Notes: a model not told the origin generated them from the letters alone. Positions 1-7,303 are shown, counted from the stretch's first letter. The stretch: DNA of 11,163 nucleotides from Opitutus sp. GAS368 (GCA_943332745.1 CALQQQ010000019.1:1-11163); one strand, 5' to 3'. Translations and numbers: made by a program.

Positions 1-446
1 ACATGCTCGACGCGCGCATCTTCCTCGACGACCACCTCGCCGCGCCTGGCTGCATGACCGGTTGGGCCTGCGGTATCAGCGACGACCAGCTGGCCTTCGG
101 CACGCGCATGGCCCGTGAGATGGCCCGACTCGACGTCGGTCAGTCGGTCGTGACGGCCAAGGGCACCGTCATCGCGGTCGAAGCCTTCGAAGGCACCGAC
201 AACATGCTCCGCCGCTGCGCGCAGACGGGCGGCAAGGAGATGCTGCTCATTAAGACCTCGAAACACGCCCAGGACTGGCGCTTCGACGTACCGTGCTTCG
301 GACTCAAGACGCTCGAGAGCATGGCCGAAGGCGGCGTGACGAAAGCCGCACTCGAAGCCGATGCGGTTATCCTCATCGACAAGCCGGCCGTAATCGCGCG
401 CGCCAAGCAGCTGGGCATCGACCTCTTCGGCTTCGGCCCCGCCTGA
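1..446 (+). CDS. lpxI: UDP-2,3-diacylglucosamine diphosphatase LpxI, C-terminal part (5' end outside window)
   Basis: LpxI hydrolyses UDP-2,3-diacylglucosamine to lipid X and UMP in lipid A synthesis, replacing LpxH in bacteria that lack it. The visible 147 residues match the LpxI C-terminal (former DUF1009) domain. Key stretches are the glycine/cysteine-rich part near residues 16-25, AKGTVIAVEAFEGTD at 52-66, RFDVPCFG at 93-100 and the hydrophobic AVILID strand at 121-126. Full-length family members are around 270-280 residues, so roughly the N-terminal half lies upstream of the window. The ATG at position 3 is therefore probably an internal methionine, not the start. The stop is TGA at 444-446, three bases from the convergent stop of the next minus-strand reading frame. 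The family call rests on recognised motifs and is strong; activity is inferred. Confidence 0.88.
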   Translation, partial: MLDARIFLDDHLAAPGCMTGWACGISDDQLAFGTRMAREMARLDVGQSVVTAKGTVIAVEAFEGTDNMLRRCAQTGGKEMLLIKTSKHAQDWRFDVPCFGLKTLESMAEGGVTKAALEADAVILIDKPAVIARAKQLGIDLFGFGPA

Positions 447-449
447 ACT

Positions 450-713
450 TCAGCCTTCGAAGAAATTCCAGGCGGTCGCACTTTCTGCGAGGAACCAGGC
501 GGCCAGTAAAGCCAGCACGAGCAGAATCCATTTACGATGACGGGACCAGATTTCTGGCGTCTCAGCCGAATGGTCCAAGCCCCGGCGGGTACTTAGGAGC
601 AACTTCAGGCGCGCATGCCAGGCCAGCTTGGTCTCGCCTGAAAGATCCTTATGGGCATACGCATTAACCCGGTAATCGGGCTTGCGGAACAGATTGGCGA
701 GGTGGCGCAGCAC
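450..713 (-). CDS. possible small single-pass membrane protein, unrecognised
   Basis: This 87-residue frame begins with GTG (713-711) and ends with TGA (452-450). I do not recognise the family. The N-terminal 60 residues are basic and hydrophilic. Residues 62-80 (WILLVLALLAAWFLAESAT) form a convincing transmembrane helix preceded by RHRK, which by the positive-inside rule would put the N-terminus in the cytoplasm. An AAGGGG stretch sits just before the GTG, too close for ideal Shine-Dalgarno spacing. In favour of a real gene: it exactly fills the space between lpxI and panB, no other supported gene covers that space, and its composition looks protein-like. Against: the start is weak and there is no recognised homologue. 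It is convergent with lpxI and divergent from panB. Confidence 0.5.
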   Translation of the reverse strand: MLRHLANLFRKPDYRVNAYAHKDLSGETKLAWHARLKLLLSTRRGLDHSAETPEIWSRHRKWILLVLALLAAWFLAESATAWNFFEG

Positions 714-777
714 ACCCCTTACTTACACCCTTTACCCACGCTTTACAAGCGGAGCGTCTCTAGGTAAGTCCAAAGGC
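714..777. promoter_or_regulatory. short divergent intergenic region with repeated TTTAC, possible panB-operon control region
   Basis: This 64-base gap separates the divergent GTG starts of the small membrane-protein frame and panB. It is poorer in GC than its surroundings. TTTAC occurs at 731-735 and 742-746, an 11-base period of about one helical turn, and CTTACTTAC lies at 718-726. This could be a pair of protein-binding half-sites. TTTACA at 742-747 resembles a -35 box, but I find no good -10 partner at normal spacing in either direction. The regulatory role is inferred from position and repetition only. Confidence 0.22.
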
Positions 778-1545
778 GTGAAGTCCACCACCCGGTCCCT
801 CCGCGCCCTCAAAGGCGTCCGGCCCATCGTCTGCCTGACCGCCTACGACGTGAGCACGGCCCGCATTGTGGATGCCGGCGGCGCCGACCTTATCCTTGTG
901 GGAGATTCCTTGGGCAACGCCGTCCTCGGACTCCCCGATACCGTCGGCGTGACCTTGGACATGATGATCCACCACTCCGCCGCCGTCGCCCGGGCGAACA
1001 CCGAAGCCCTCGTGGTCGGCGACCTGCCCTTCGGCCTCGCCCACGACAGCTTCCCAAAGCTTCTCAGCTACTGCCGGCGGTTCCTCCAGGAAGGCGGCGT
1101 GAAGGCCGTGAAGATTGAAGGGGGCGCCACGCTCGCGCCGGCCATCGCCCGTCTTGTCGATGCGGGTATCCCCGTCATGGGACATGTCGGCATGCTTCCC
1201 CAGCGCGTCCACGCCGCCGGCTATCGTCGCCGCGGCCTAACGCTTGAAGACCAAAAGAAAATCCTGATCGACGCCCAAGCCGTCGCCGCCGCCGGGGCCT
1301 TCGCGATTGTGGTAGAATGCGTTGACGAGAAATTCATGCCGAAGATCACGGAAGCGGTCGACGTACCCACCATCGGCATCGGCTCTGGGCGGGGCTGCGA
1401 CGGGCAGATCCTCGTCATCCACGACCTGCTCGGACTCACCCCCGAACCGCCACCCTTCGCACGACCAGAAGCTAACCTGCACCGTGACGCGGTCGCGGCC
1501 GTCCGCCGCTGGGCCGCCAAGGTGCGCACCAAGAAATCCAAATGA
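778..1545 (+). CDS. panB: 3-methyl-2-oxobutanoate hydroxymethyltransferase (ketopantoate hydroxymethyltransferase)
   Basis: PanB transfers a hydroxymethyl group from 5,10-methylenetetrahydrofolate to 2-oxoisovalerate, giving ketopantoate, the first committed step to pantothenate and CoA. Family motifs run in order: LTAYD (20-24), VGDSLG with metal-binding D43, DLPFG with D82, VKIEGG with K112 and E114, VMGHVG with H136, VVECV with the expected catalytic base E180, and PTIGIGSG...CDGQ...HDLLGL (198-220). The usual GGYKVQG loop reads AGYRRRG. I chose the GTG at 778, giving 255 residues against about 264 for the family, because homology begins immediately after it. An in-frame ATG at 682 would add 32 residues unlike PanB and overlap the opposite small gene. 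The gene ends in an ATGA overlap with gpsA, so translation is probably coupled. Confidence 0.93.
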   Translation: MKSTTRSLRALKGVRPIVCLTAYDVSTARIVDAGGADLILVGDSLGNAVLGLPDTVGVTLDMMIHHSAAVARANTEALVVGDLPFGLAHDSFPKLLSYCRRFLQEGGVKAVKIEGGATLAPAIARLVDAGIPVMGHVGMLPQRVHAAGYRRRGLTLEDQKKILIDAQAVAAAGAFAIVVECVDEKFMPKITEAVDVPTIGIGSGRGCDGQILVIHDLLGLTPEPPPFARPEANLHRDAVAAVRRWAAKVRTKKSK

Positions 1546-2543
1546 ACTGCGTCATCTTCGGAGCCGGCGGTTGGGGTACGGCCATGGCCATCCACCTCGC
1601 CCGCCAAGGCCAGACGGTCACGCTCGTTCCACGTCGTGCCGAACAGGCGCTTGCGCTCGCGACCACCCGCGAAAACAAAGATTACCTTCCCGGCCATCGT
1701 CTCGATGACTCCATCCAGATCGGACTCGAACCGCTGCCGGCGCTCATGGATGTGGATCTAGTCTTCCTCGCCTGCCCCTCCAAGGGGCTGCCCGAATTAC
1801 TTAAATCCATCGGTCCAGCGGTCCGCGGTTCATCCGCGAAGATGGCAATCTCCCTCTGCAAGGGCCTCGACCTCACCACGTTGCGCCGCCCTTCGGAACT
1901 CATGGCCGAAGCCTTCGGCTCAATCCCCGTCGGCACGCTCAGCGGCCCAAGTAACGCCGGCGAAGTCGCCCGCGGCCTACCGACCGCCCTCGTCCTCGCG
2001 GCCGTCGCCGACGCCGACTTACTCAAAGAAGCCCAAGCCGCCGTCAGCGGCCCGACGCTCCGGGCCTACACTTCGACCGACCTCATCGGCGTGGAAATCG
2101 GCGGCACGCTCAAGAATGTCTACGCACTGGGAGCCGGCCTCTGCGACGGACTCGGTCTCGGTTCCAACGCCAAGGCCGCTATGCTCACGCGCTCGCTGCA
2201 AGAAATGGCCCGCCTGGGCGAAGCCTTAGGCGCGCGACCCGAAACCTTGCTCGGGCTCGGCGGGGTCGGAGATCTGATGGCCACCGCGCACGGCTCCTGG
2301 AGTCGCAACCGCGCCCTTGGCGAACAGCTCGCGCAAGACCCCCAAGGCACGCTCGCCGCGCTGGCCTCCCGCAAGGAAGCCGTCGAAGGTCATCGCGCCG
2401 CTGAAGCGCTCTCCCAATTAGCGATCAGCCGCGGCCTCGATGCACCCATCCTCTTCTGCTTGCATGCAATCCTCTACAAAGGACTCGACCCTCGCGCCGG
2501 TGTGGTCGCACTGATGACCCGCGACCTCCGAGCGGAGGCATGA
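1542..2543 (+). CDS. gpsA: NAD(P)H-dependent glycerol-3-phosphate dehydrogenase
   Basis: GpsA reduces dihydroxyacetone phosphate to sn-glycerol-3-phosphate, the backbone precursor of membrane phospholipids, in the cytoplasm. The 333-residue product has the normal family length. It shows the Rossmann dinucleotide motif GAGGWG at 7-12, the FLACPSKGL segment (75-83), ISLCKGLD (103-110), the SGPS motif (134-137), and the substrate-binding region VEIGGTLKNVYALGAG (184-199) with expected catalytic K191. LGLGSNAKAAMLTRSLQEM (204-222), the GLGGVGDLMAT segment (238-248) and SRNR (254-257) follow. After SGPS the sequence is NAGEVA where most family members have FAxEVA, a small departure near the active site. 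The start overlaps the panB stop by ATGA and its own stop overlaps the next ATG in the same way, so it is the middle gene of a coupled run. Confidence 0.95.
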   Translation: MNCVIFGAGGWGTAMAIHLARQGQTVTLVPRRAEQALALATTRENKDYLPGHRLDDSIQIGLEPLPALMDVDLVFLACPSKGLPELLKSIGPAVRGSSAKMAISLCKGLDLTTLRRPSELMAEAFGSIPVGTLSGPSNAGEVARGLPTALVLAAVADADLLKEAQAAVSGPTLRAYTSTDLIGVEIGGTLKNVYALGAGLCDGLGLGSNAKAAMLTRSLQEMARLGEALGARPETLLGLGGVGDLMATAHGSWSRNRALGEQLAQDPQGTLAALASRKEAVEGHRAAEALSQLAISRGLDAPILFCLHAILYKGLDPRAGVVALMTRDLRAEA

Positions 2544-3004
2544 GCAACCCGGACGTCGCTTCACGTCCGTCGCCCATCGCCGGCCTCGGGCTTTTCGCCA
2601 CCCGCACGTTCGCCGCCCAAGAGCGTATCGCGCCTTACGCCGGACGAATGGTCACGCAGCCTCCGGACGAGTCATCCGCCGAAGGTAAAATCTTCGCCCT
2701 CGCGATCTCACCTGGGATATGGATTGACGGTTCCGCCGAGGACAATCCCGCCCGCCACGCGAACCACGCCTGCCACCCCAATGCCGAACTGGTCTGGGAT
2801 GAGGCCAGTTCGACCGCCTGGCTCACCGCCATGAAGCCCATCGAGGTCGACGAAGAAATCACCTTCGACTATGGGTTTTCACTCGCTGATTGCCTCTTAC
2901 ACCCCTGCGCCTGCGGGGCCCCGGATTGCGTCGGAAGGATTATCGCCACCCCCCTTCGGCCCGCCCTTCGTCGACACCTGCGTTTTTCACGTCCAAGGGA
3001 TTGA
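2540..3004 (+). CDS. SET-domain protein, putative protein-lysine methyltransferase
   Basis: SET domains use S-adenosylmethionine to methylate lysines; the bacterial substrate cannot be read from sequence. This 154-residue protein is essentially a stand-alone SET domain. IAGLGLFATRTF (13-24) is the SAM-binding start, ARHANHACHPN (71-81) is the conserved NHxCxPN pseudoknot motif, and EEITFDYGF (105-113) is the second half of the pseudoknot with the active-site tyrosine Y111. The tail has a post-SET signature: C123, C125 and C130 with the CxCGxxxC pattern. Together with C78 these four cysteines match the structural zinc site of eukaryotic SET enzymes. Post-SET cysteines are usual in eukaryotic enzymes and occur in some Chlamydia and Verrucomicrobia relatives. 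The gene overlaps gpsA by ATGA, so it is probably co-expressed with panB-gpsA. The fold call is strong; the function is open. Confidence 0.85.
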   Translation: MSNPDVASRPSPIAGLGLFATRTFAAQERIAPYAGRMVTQPPDESSAEGKIFALAISPGIWIDGSAEDNPARHANHACHPNAELVWDEASSTAWLTAMKPIEVDEEITFDYGFSLADCLLHPCACGAPDCVGRIIATPLRPALRRHLRFSRPRD

Positions 3005-3055
3005 CCACCCGCGTCGTGACAGTCAGTTTTTGCAGGTCAAACAGCCTATTTATCC

Positions 3056-4459
3056 ATGAAAAAAGTCCCTCTTACCGAGCTCGATCCCCGGCTCCAGAAA
3101 CAAATCACTGCGGCCGACCAACAACTGAAGTCCAACCCGCAGTATTCCATTGAGGTCCTTACCGGCATCTTAGCCCGCAATCCGGGCTGCATCGAAGTCC
3201 GCCGCACCCTTCGCAAAGCCCAAAAAGCTCTCCTTGGCACCAAGAAAGGCCTTTTCGACGGTATCACCGGCGCCCTGACCTCCGGCAAGATTGCCAAGGC
3301 CGTGGAAGCCGATCCGACCGCCGCGATCGCCGCCGCCGAGGAGACCCTTGGCAAGAAGCCAACCGACGCCAACGCCAACAAGACCCTCGCCCTCGCTGGT
3401 ATCGCGCTCGGTTTCCATGAACTAGCCGCCTTCGCCTACGAAGAACTCGCCACCAGCGAACCCGCCGAGGTGCAACATTTCGTCGACCTCGCCAACGTCT
3501 GGATCAGCGCCGGCGAGAACGACCAGGCCCTCAACGCCGCCGACAAGGGCCTCAAGCTCTTCCCCGGCAACGGTGACCTGCAGGAAGCCGTCCGCAAGGC
3601 CTCGGTCAATAAGACGATGAAGAAAGGCAACTGGGAGGACAAGGGCGACTTCCAATCCAAACTCAAGGACAAGGATGAAGCCCTGCGTATCGACCAAGCC
3701 TCACGTACCGTCACCGACGCGGCCACCGCCATCGCTCAGGCCGCCGAGTTCGCCCAGAAGATTCAAGCCTCACCGGACAACCTCGACCTCTACCGCGAGA
3801 TCGTCCGCATGTTCGTCATCGCCGAAGATCTCGATAGCGCCATCGCGTGGCTCCAGCGCGGACGCCTCACGACGCTCGGCAAGGCCGACACTTCGCTCGA
3901 ACGCCAGGAAAGCGACCTCGTCACCCGCCGCTACGAAAGCATCTCTAAACAGCTGCGCGAAATCATCACCGCCAACCCCGCCGATACGGCTAGCAAGGAC
4001 GCCCTAGCCAAGAACGAATCGGTACTCGCTGACTTCCGCCTCACAACCTCCATCTCCTTGGTCGAACGCTACCCGAACGACTTCTCCTACCGCTACGAGC
4101 TCGGCACCCTGCTCTTGACCGCCAATCGCCTCGACGAGGCCGTGCAGCAGCTCCAGTACGCCCAGCGCAACCCTAAGTTCCGCCAGCCTGCCCTCCTCGC
4201 CATCGGCCGCGCCTTCACCCTCGGCGGCAAATATGACCTCGCCATCGAGCAGCTCACCGCAGCCAAGAGCGAAGTGCAGTTGATGAACGACCTGAAGAAG
4301 GAAATCATCTACGCCCTCGGCGATACTTTCGAGAAGATGGGCAAGGCCAAGGAAGCCGTCGACGAATACAAAATCATCTACATGGCCGACTCGGGCTACA
4401 GCGACGTCGCGAAGAAGATCAACGACTTCTACGAAAGCCAGAAGGGGCCTTCCGCCTAA
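3056..4459 (+). CDS. tetratricopeptide-repeat protein, cytoplasmic
   Basis: The 467-residue product is almost wholly alpha-helical and rich in Ala, Lys, Asp and Glu. I see no signal peptide or membrane helix, so it probably acts in the cytoplasm as a protein-protein interaction scaffold. TPR-like helix pairs are visible around residues 138-171 (HFVDLANVWISAGENDQALN), 241-274, 342-375 (SYRYELGTLLLTANRLDEAV), 376-409 and 414-447 (ALGDTFEKMGKAKEAVDEY). The N-terminal 100 residues have a Lys/Arg-rich helical part (48-65) followed by a Gly-containing loop. A highly charged linker lies at 189-210 (KKGNWEDKGDFQSKLKDKDE). The ATG at 3056 starts a lysine-rich MKKVPL N-terminus preceded by TATTTAT. It is 51 bases behind the SET gene and 60 ahead of the purA-like gene. 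I cannot assign a specific partner. Confidence 0.85.
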   Translation: MKKVPLTELDPRLQKQITAADQQLKSNPQYSIEVLTGILARNPGCIEVRRTLRKAQKALLGTKKGLFDGITGALTSGKIAKAVEADPTAAIAAAEETLGKKPTDANANKTLALAGIALGFHELAAFAYEELATSEPAEVQHFVDLANVWISAGENDQALNAADKGLKLFPGNGDLQEAVRKASVNKTMKKGNWEDKGDFQSKLKDKDEALRIDQASRTVTDAATAIAQAAEFAQKIQASPDNLDLYREIVRMFVIAEDLDSAIAWLQRGRLTTLGKADTSLERQESDLVTRRYESISKQLREIITANPADTASKDALAKNESVLADFRLTTSISLVERYPNDFSYRYELGTLLLTANRLDEAVQQLQYAQRNPKFRQPALLAIGRAFTLGGKYDLAIEQLTAAKSEVQLMNDLKKEIIYALGDTFEKMGKAKEAVDEYKIIYMADSGYSDVAKKINDFYESQKGPSA

Positions 4460-4519
4460 TCCGCCCACGACGTCAACCGACTGCGGACGGCCAACCCGCC
4501 CGCCTCCCCCTTCCTGCCC

Positions 4520-6067
4520 ATGGCCCTCACTCCCTTTAAGAGCAATCTCATCGCCGACGTCGGCATCAGCATGGGAGACGAAGGCAAAGGCCGCCTCATC
4601 CCTGAGATCGTCCGCGAACTGCAAACTCTCACCGGCCGACGTGACGTGGTCGGCACGGTCCTCAAGGTCAACGGCGGCGCCAACTCCGGCCACACGGTCG
4701 CGGGATTGAAGCTCAACCTGCTCCCAGGCGGCGTGGCCGAACATGACGTGGCCTGCCTCGCCCTCGGCGCCGGCGTCGTCGCCGACCCGCGCAAGGCGCT
4801 CTGGGAAGCGCTCCCGCTCGAGAAGATCGGCATCCCGGTCCTGAACCGCCTGCTCATCGACGAACGTTGCATGATCAGCGACGTCTCGCATCGCATCCTC
4901 GATCTGGCCTGGGAAGACTACCGCATCAACGTCCTCGGCCACGAGGCTCGCGGCTCGACCGGCCGAGGCATCACGCCCGCCTACGCCGATGAAGTCGGCC
5001 AGTTCCAAATCCACTATTCCGAGTTCCTTGGAGCGAAGTCCGACTACGCGACACGCCTCTCCGCCCGGCTCGACCGCGCCACCGCCATCGTGCGGGATGT
5101 CTGCAAGCTTTCCCCCGACAAGTGGGCCGGTCTCTTCGCTAAGCTCACTGAGGCCGAACTCCGTGCCAACAAGGGTGCCATCGATTCCGGCGTCTTCACG
5201 CCGGCCGAATTCGACTTCACCCGCTTCGCCGGCAAGACGCCCTTCTCCTTCGACCACGCCGCCGTGCTCGACTGCTACTGGCAGGCCGGCGCCTCCCTCG
5301 CCCATACGATCGGTGATGTCCGCGAACGCATCCTCGGCGACCTCGCCGCCGACCGCCGGATCATCGGCGAATTCGGCCAGGCCTACTGGCTCGATAAGCG
5401 TGCGGGCTTCGCGCCAAACGTCACGGCCTCCCACACCTACACGCCGGAGTTCTTCCAGTCCGCCGGCATCCCCGTCCAGGCCATCCACACCGTTGGCTGC
5501 TGCAAGGCTTACGACACGAAGGTCGGCACGCACGTCTTCCTGACGAAGATGCCGGAGGAGCACCCGCTCCAACGCGCGCTCGCTAAGCTGGAATTCGGCA
5601 CCAGCACCGGCCGCCAGCGCATGGTGGGTTGGTCAGACCTCGTCGAGAAAGCCGACGCCCTCCGCTACGGTGGCTATGACGACATCGTCCTTAACAAACT
5701 CGACGCCCTCTCCCCGCACGGCGAATGGAAGGGTGGCGAGCTGCTCGTCTGCACAGGCTACCGAGATGAGGCCGGAAAAATCGTCTCCGGCGTCCCCCGC
5801 AACGATGCCGTCCGCCGCACGCTGAAGCCCATTTATGCCACTCTGCCCGGCTGGACGGCTGATATCACCAAAGTCCGCTCCTACGCGCAGCTGCCAGCCG
5901 AAGCCCGTCGCTACGTCGCCTTCACGATGGCCGAGATTGTCCGCTTAGCTTCGCGCGGCGGCTCCCTACCCTATCTCCCGAACCTTCGCTATATCGGCGT
6001 CGGTCCGGATCCGGACCAGATTATCTCCGACGTACCCGCGACGGCCAATCTGATCAAGCAAGCCTGA
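4520..6067 (+). CDS. purA: divergent, extended adenylosuccinate synthetase (PurA family)
   Basis: PurA joins IMP and aspartate using GTP to make adenylosuccinate, the first step from IMP to AMP. Family marks are present but altered. MGDEGKGR (18-25) replaces WGDEGKGK, with catalytic D20 kept. [10 protein letters not shown] (51-60) replaces GGxNAGHT, with H58 kept. [11 protein letters not shown] (145-155) replaces GTTx[17 protein letters not shown] (283-292) stands where EGAQGxxLD is usual, followed by PNVTASHT (299-306). KAYDTKVG (329-336), [14 protein letters not shown] (358-371, normally TTGRxRRCGW) and the guanine-binding NKLD (392-395) follow. At 515 residues it is about 85 longer than the usual 430; extra material appears around 165-280 and in the C-terminal part (400-515). 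Retained catalytic and GTP-binding residues favour an active enzyme, perhaps a lineage-specific form. Acceptor or donor specificity could differ. Confidence 0.85.
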   Translation: MALTPFKSNLIADVGISMGDEGKGRLIPEIVRELQTLTGRRDVVGTVLKVNGGANSGHTVAGLKLNLLPGGVAEHDVACLALGAGVVADPRKALWEALPLEKIGIPVLNRLLIDERCMISDVSHRILDLAWEDYRINVLGHEARGSTGRGITPAYADEVGQFQIHYSEFLGAKSDYATRLSARLDRATAIVRDVCKLSPDKWAGLFAKLTEAELRANKGAIDSGVFTPAEFDFTRFAGKTPFSFDHAAVLDCYWQAGASLAHTIGDVRERILGDLAADRRIIGEFGQAYWLDKRAGFAPNVTASHTYTPEFFQSAGIPVQAIHTVGCCKAYDTKVGTHVFLTKMPEEHPLQRALAKLEFGTSTGRQRMVGWSDLVEKADALRYGGYDDIVLNKLDALSPHGEWKGGELLVCTGYRDEAGKIVSGVPRNDAVRRTLKPIYATLPGWTADITKVRSYAQLPAEARRYVAFTMAEIVRLASRGGSLPYLPNLRYIGVGPDPDQIISDVPATANLIKQA

Positions 6068-6088
6068 CCCAGCCCCGCTGCCGCGCCG

Positions 6089-6427
6089 ATGGCCGACCTC
6101 GAACATAACTTCGCAATCCCACTCTGGGCTCTCGTCGACCAATCTAAAGTGGAGGCCGGCACGTCCGACATGCGTGGGCTCGCCAAGGAACTCGGCAAAT
6201 GGCTAGCCCATAATTTCGACGTCGACCACAAGGGCGTGGCGATCGAAGAACCCTCTGGCACCGAACCGGGCGCGATGCCGATGTTCGTCGTCGCCAGCGT
6301 ACCGCAGGCGCAGTGGCACGTGATGATTGCCCTCGCCCAAAGCCGAGCCTGCAAACTATTCGTGGTACTACCGACGGAAAGCGGCGCCTTCGGCCTTCAG
6401 GAATTAAACATCCCGAAGCCGGAGTGA
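6089..6427 (+). CDS. conserved-looking hypothetical protein, 112 aa, unrecognised
   Basis: I do not recognise this protein. It begins with ATG 21 bases after the purA-like stop, so the two are probably co-transcribed. It has no signal peptide or clear membrane helix. Residues 1-14 (MADLEHNFAIPLWA) look like a short structured start. An amphipathic helical part lies around 27-42. Two hydrophobic strands, MPMFVVASVP (63-72) and CKLFVVLPTE (87-96), flank a helix (74-85), which suggests a small alpha/beta domain. Codon use resembles its neighbours and there is no competing frame, so it is likely a real gene. Its TGA stop (6425-6427) directly abuts the TCA complement of the convergent deacetylase-like gene's stop. 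Confidence 0.75.
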   Translation: MADLEHNFAIPLWALVDQSKVEAGTSDMRGLAKELGKWLAHNFDVDHKGVAIEEPSGTEPGAMPMFVVASVPQAQWHVMIALAQSRACKLFVVLPTESGAFGLQELNIPKPE

Positions 6428-7297
6428 TCAGGCGGCGAAGTCCTTGACGGTCTCAAGGTGCAACTCGGCCACCTGCGCCAAGGTGAGGCCACCCCACTTA
6501 TAGCCACCGGCCAGCGCAAAGATGTGCGGAATCTTCCGCGCGCGTGCCCAATGCACGACAAGCTTCTCGCGCTTGCGGATGATGTCCTTGGTGATGCCCT
6601 TCATGCCGCCGGCTTTCTCATAGGTATCCATGCCAGCGTTATAGATTAGGAAATCCACCCGCTCCAAAGAATGCAGTGCATCCTCAACGTGGCCGAGGTA
6701 GCCCTTAGGTCTGTCCACTTCGACGTAAAAGTGCCGGGCTGGATCGGACGGCTCCCAGGAATCAAACGAGTTCACGGTGACATCAGCCAGATAGACCTGC
6801 TTATGGTCGCCGAGGATGTCAAAAGTGCCACCGCCCGCATGCGCATCTAGATCGAGAATGCCGACGGTCTTGACCTTCTTGAGGGCCTCGAGAGCCGCAA
6901 GGGCCAGTCCGTTGAACTGGCAGAAGCCATTGCCGGAGTTGCGGCGCGCGTGGTGCAGGCCGCTGGAGAGGCTGCCCGAACGGCCGTTCTTCAACGCCTC
7001 CTTGACGGCATCACGCATGCCTCCGGTCGAGGCCAGGATGCTGTCCAATAGAGGTTGCGACCAAGGGCCGACCTCAAGGAAGCTGCCCTTATCCTCAAAG
7101 GTGCTACGCACGTGCTCGGGCGTATGAATCAGCTCGAGCTCCTTGCGCGTCGCGAGCTTGGGCGCCTCCAGCCAGACTTCTCCCGCCTTACCCGCTTCGA
7201 TCATCTCAGCGACAAGCTTGGATTTAGTGACGGTCTCGGACTTACCTTCGACCACATAGGCGGGGCTATAGAAGACCGTAAGTGGCGGCGGCGACAT
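6428..7297 (-). CDS. histone-deacetylase-fold (HDAC/AcuC/acetylpolyamine amidohydrolase superfamily) hydrolase
   Basis: Enzymes of this superfamily use a zinc ion to remove acyl groups from lysines, polyamines or similar amines. The 289-residue product (counting from ATG at 7297-7295) keeps the whole catalytic set. HHAR contains the His-His pair at 115-116, GFCQFN (124-129) is the usual GFCxFN, LDLDAHAGGGT supplies metal ligands D151 and H153, YNAGMD supplies D224, and LAGGY supplies the transition-state tyrosine Y266. The commonly conserved second histidine of DxHHG is alanine here (A154), and the usual GGGY reads AGGY. I prefer the 7297 start over an in-frame ATG at 7348 because a promoter lies between them and MSPPPLTVFYSP fits the family start better. 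The natural substrate is unknown. It is divergent from the PARG-like gene. Confidence 0.87.
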   Translation of the reverse strand: MSPPPLTVFYSPAYVVEGKSETVTKSKLVAEMIEAGKAGEVWLEAPKLATRKELELIHTPEHVRSTFEDKGSFLEVGPWSQPLLDSILASTGGMRDAVKEALKNGRSGSLSSGLHHARRNSGNGFCQFNGLALAALEALKKVKTVGILDLDAHAGGGTFDILGDHKQVYLADVTVNSFDSWEPSDPARHFYVEVDRPKGYLGHVEDALHSLERVDFLIYNAGMDTYEKAGGMKGITKDIIRKREKLVVHWARARKIPHIFALAGGYKWGGLTLAQVAELHLETVKDFAA

Positions 7298-7303
7298 GAC
7301 GAT

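Noticed and set aside
682..777. N-terminal extension of panB from ATG 682
   Set aside because: The extra 32 residues are not PanB-like and would overlap the opposite-strand small frame; GTG 778 gives the right family length.
3001..3055. TTGACC at 3001-3006 and TATTTAT at 3047-3053 as a promoter for the TPR gene
   Set aside because: TTGACC has no -10 match 16-18 bases downstream, and TATTTAT has no -35 match and lies too close to the ATG for a normal start.
4460..4519. Gap between the TPR gene and the purA-like gene as a terminator/promoter region
   Set aside because: There is no stem followed by a T-run and no -35/-10 pair; the sequence is C-rich and featureless.
4004..5572. Long (522 codons) open frame on the minus strand opposite the TPR gene end and purA-like gene
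   Set aside because: It lies antisense to clearly coding sequence and its translation is a low-information Gly/Val/Asp/Glu-rich product with no recognisable domain. Long antisense frames are expected in GC-rich genes.
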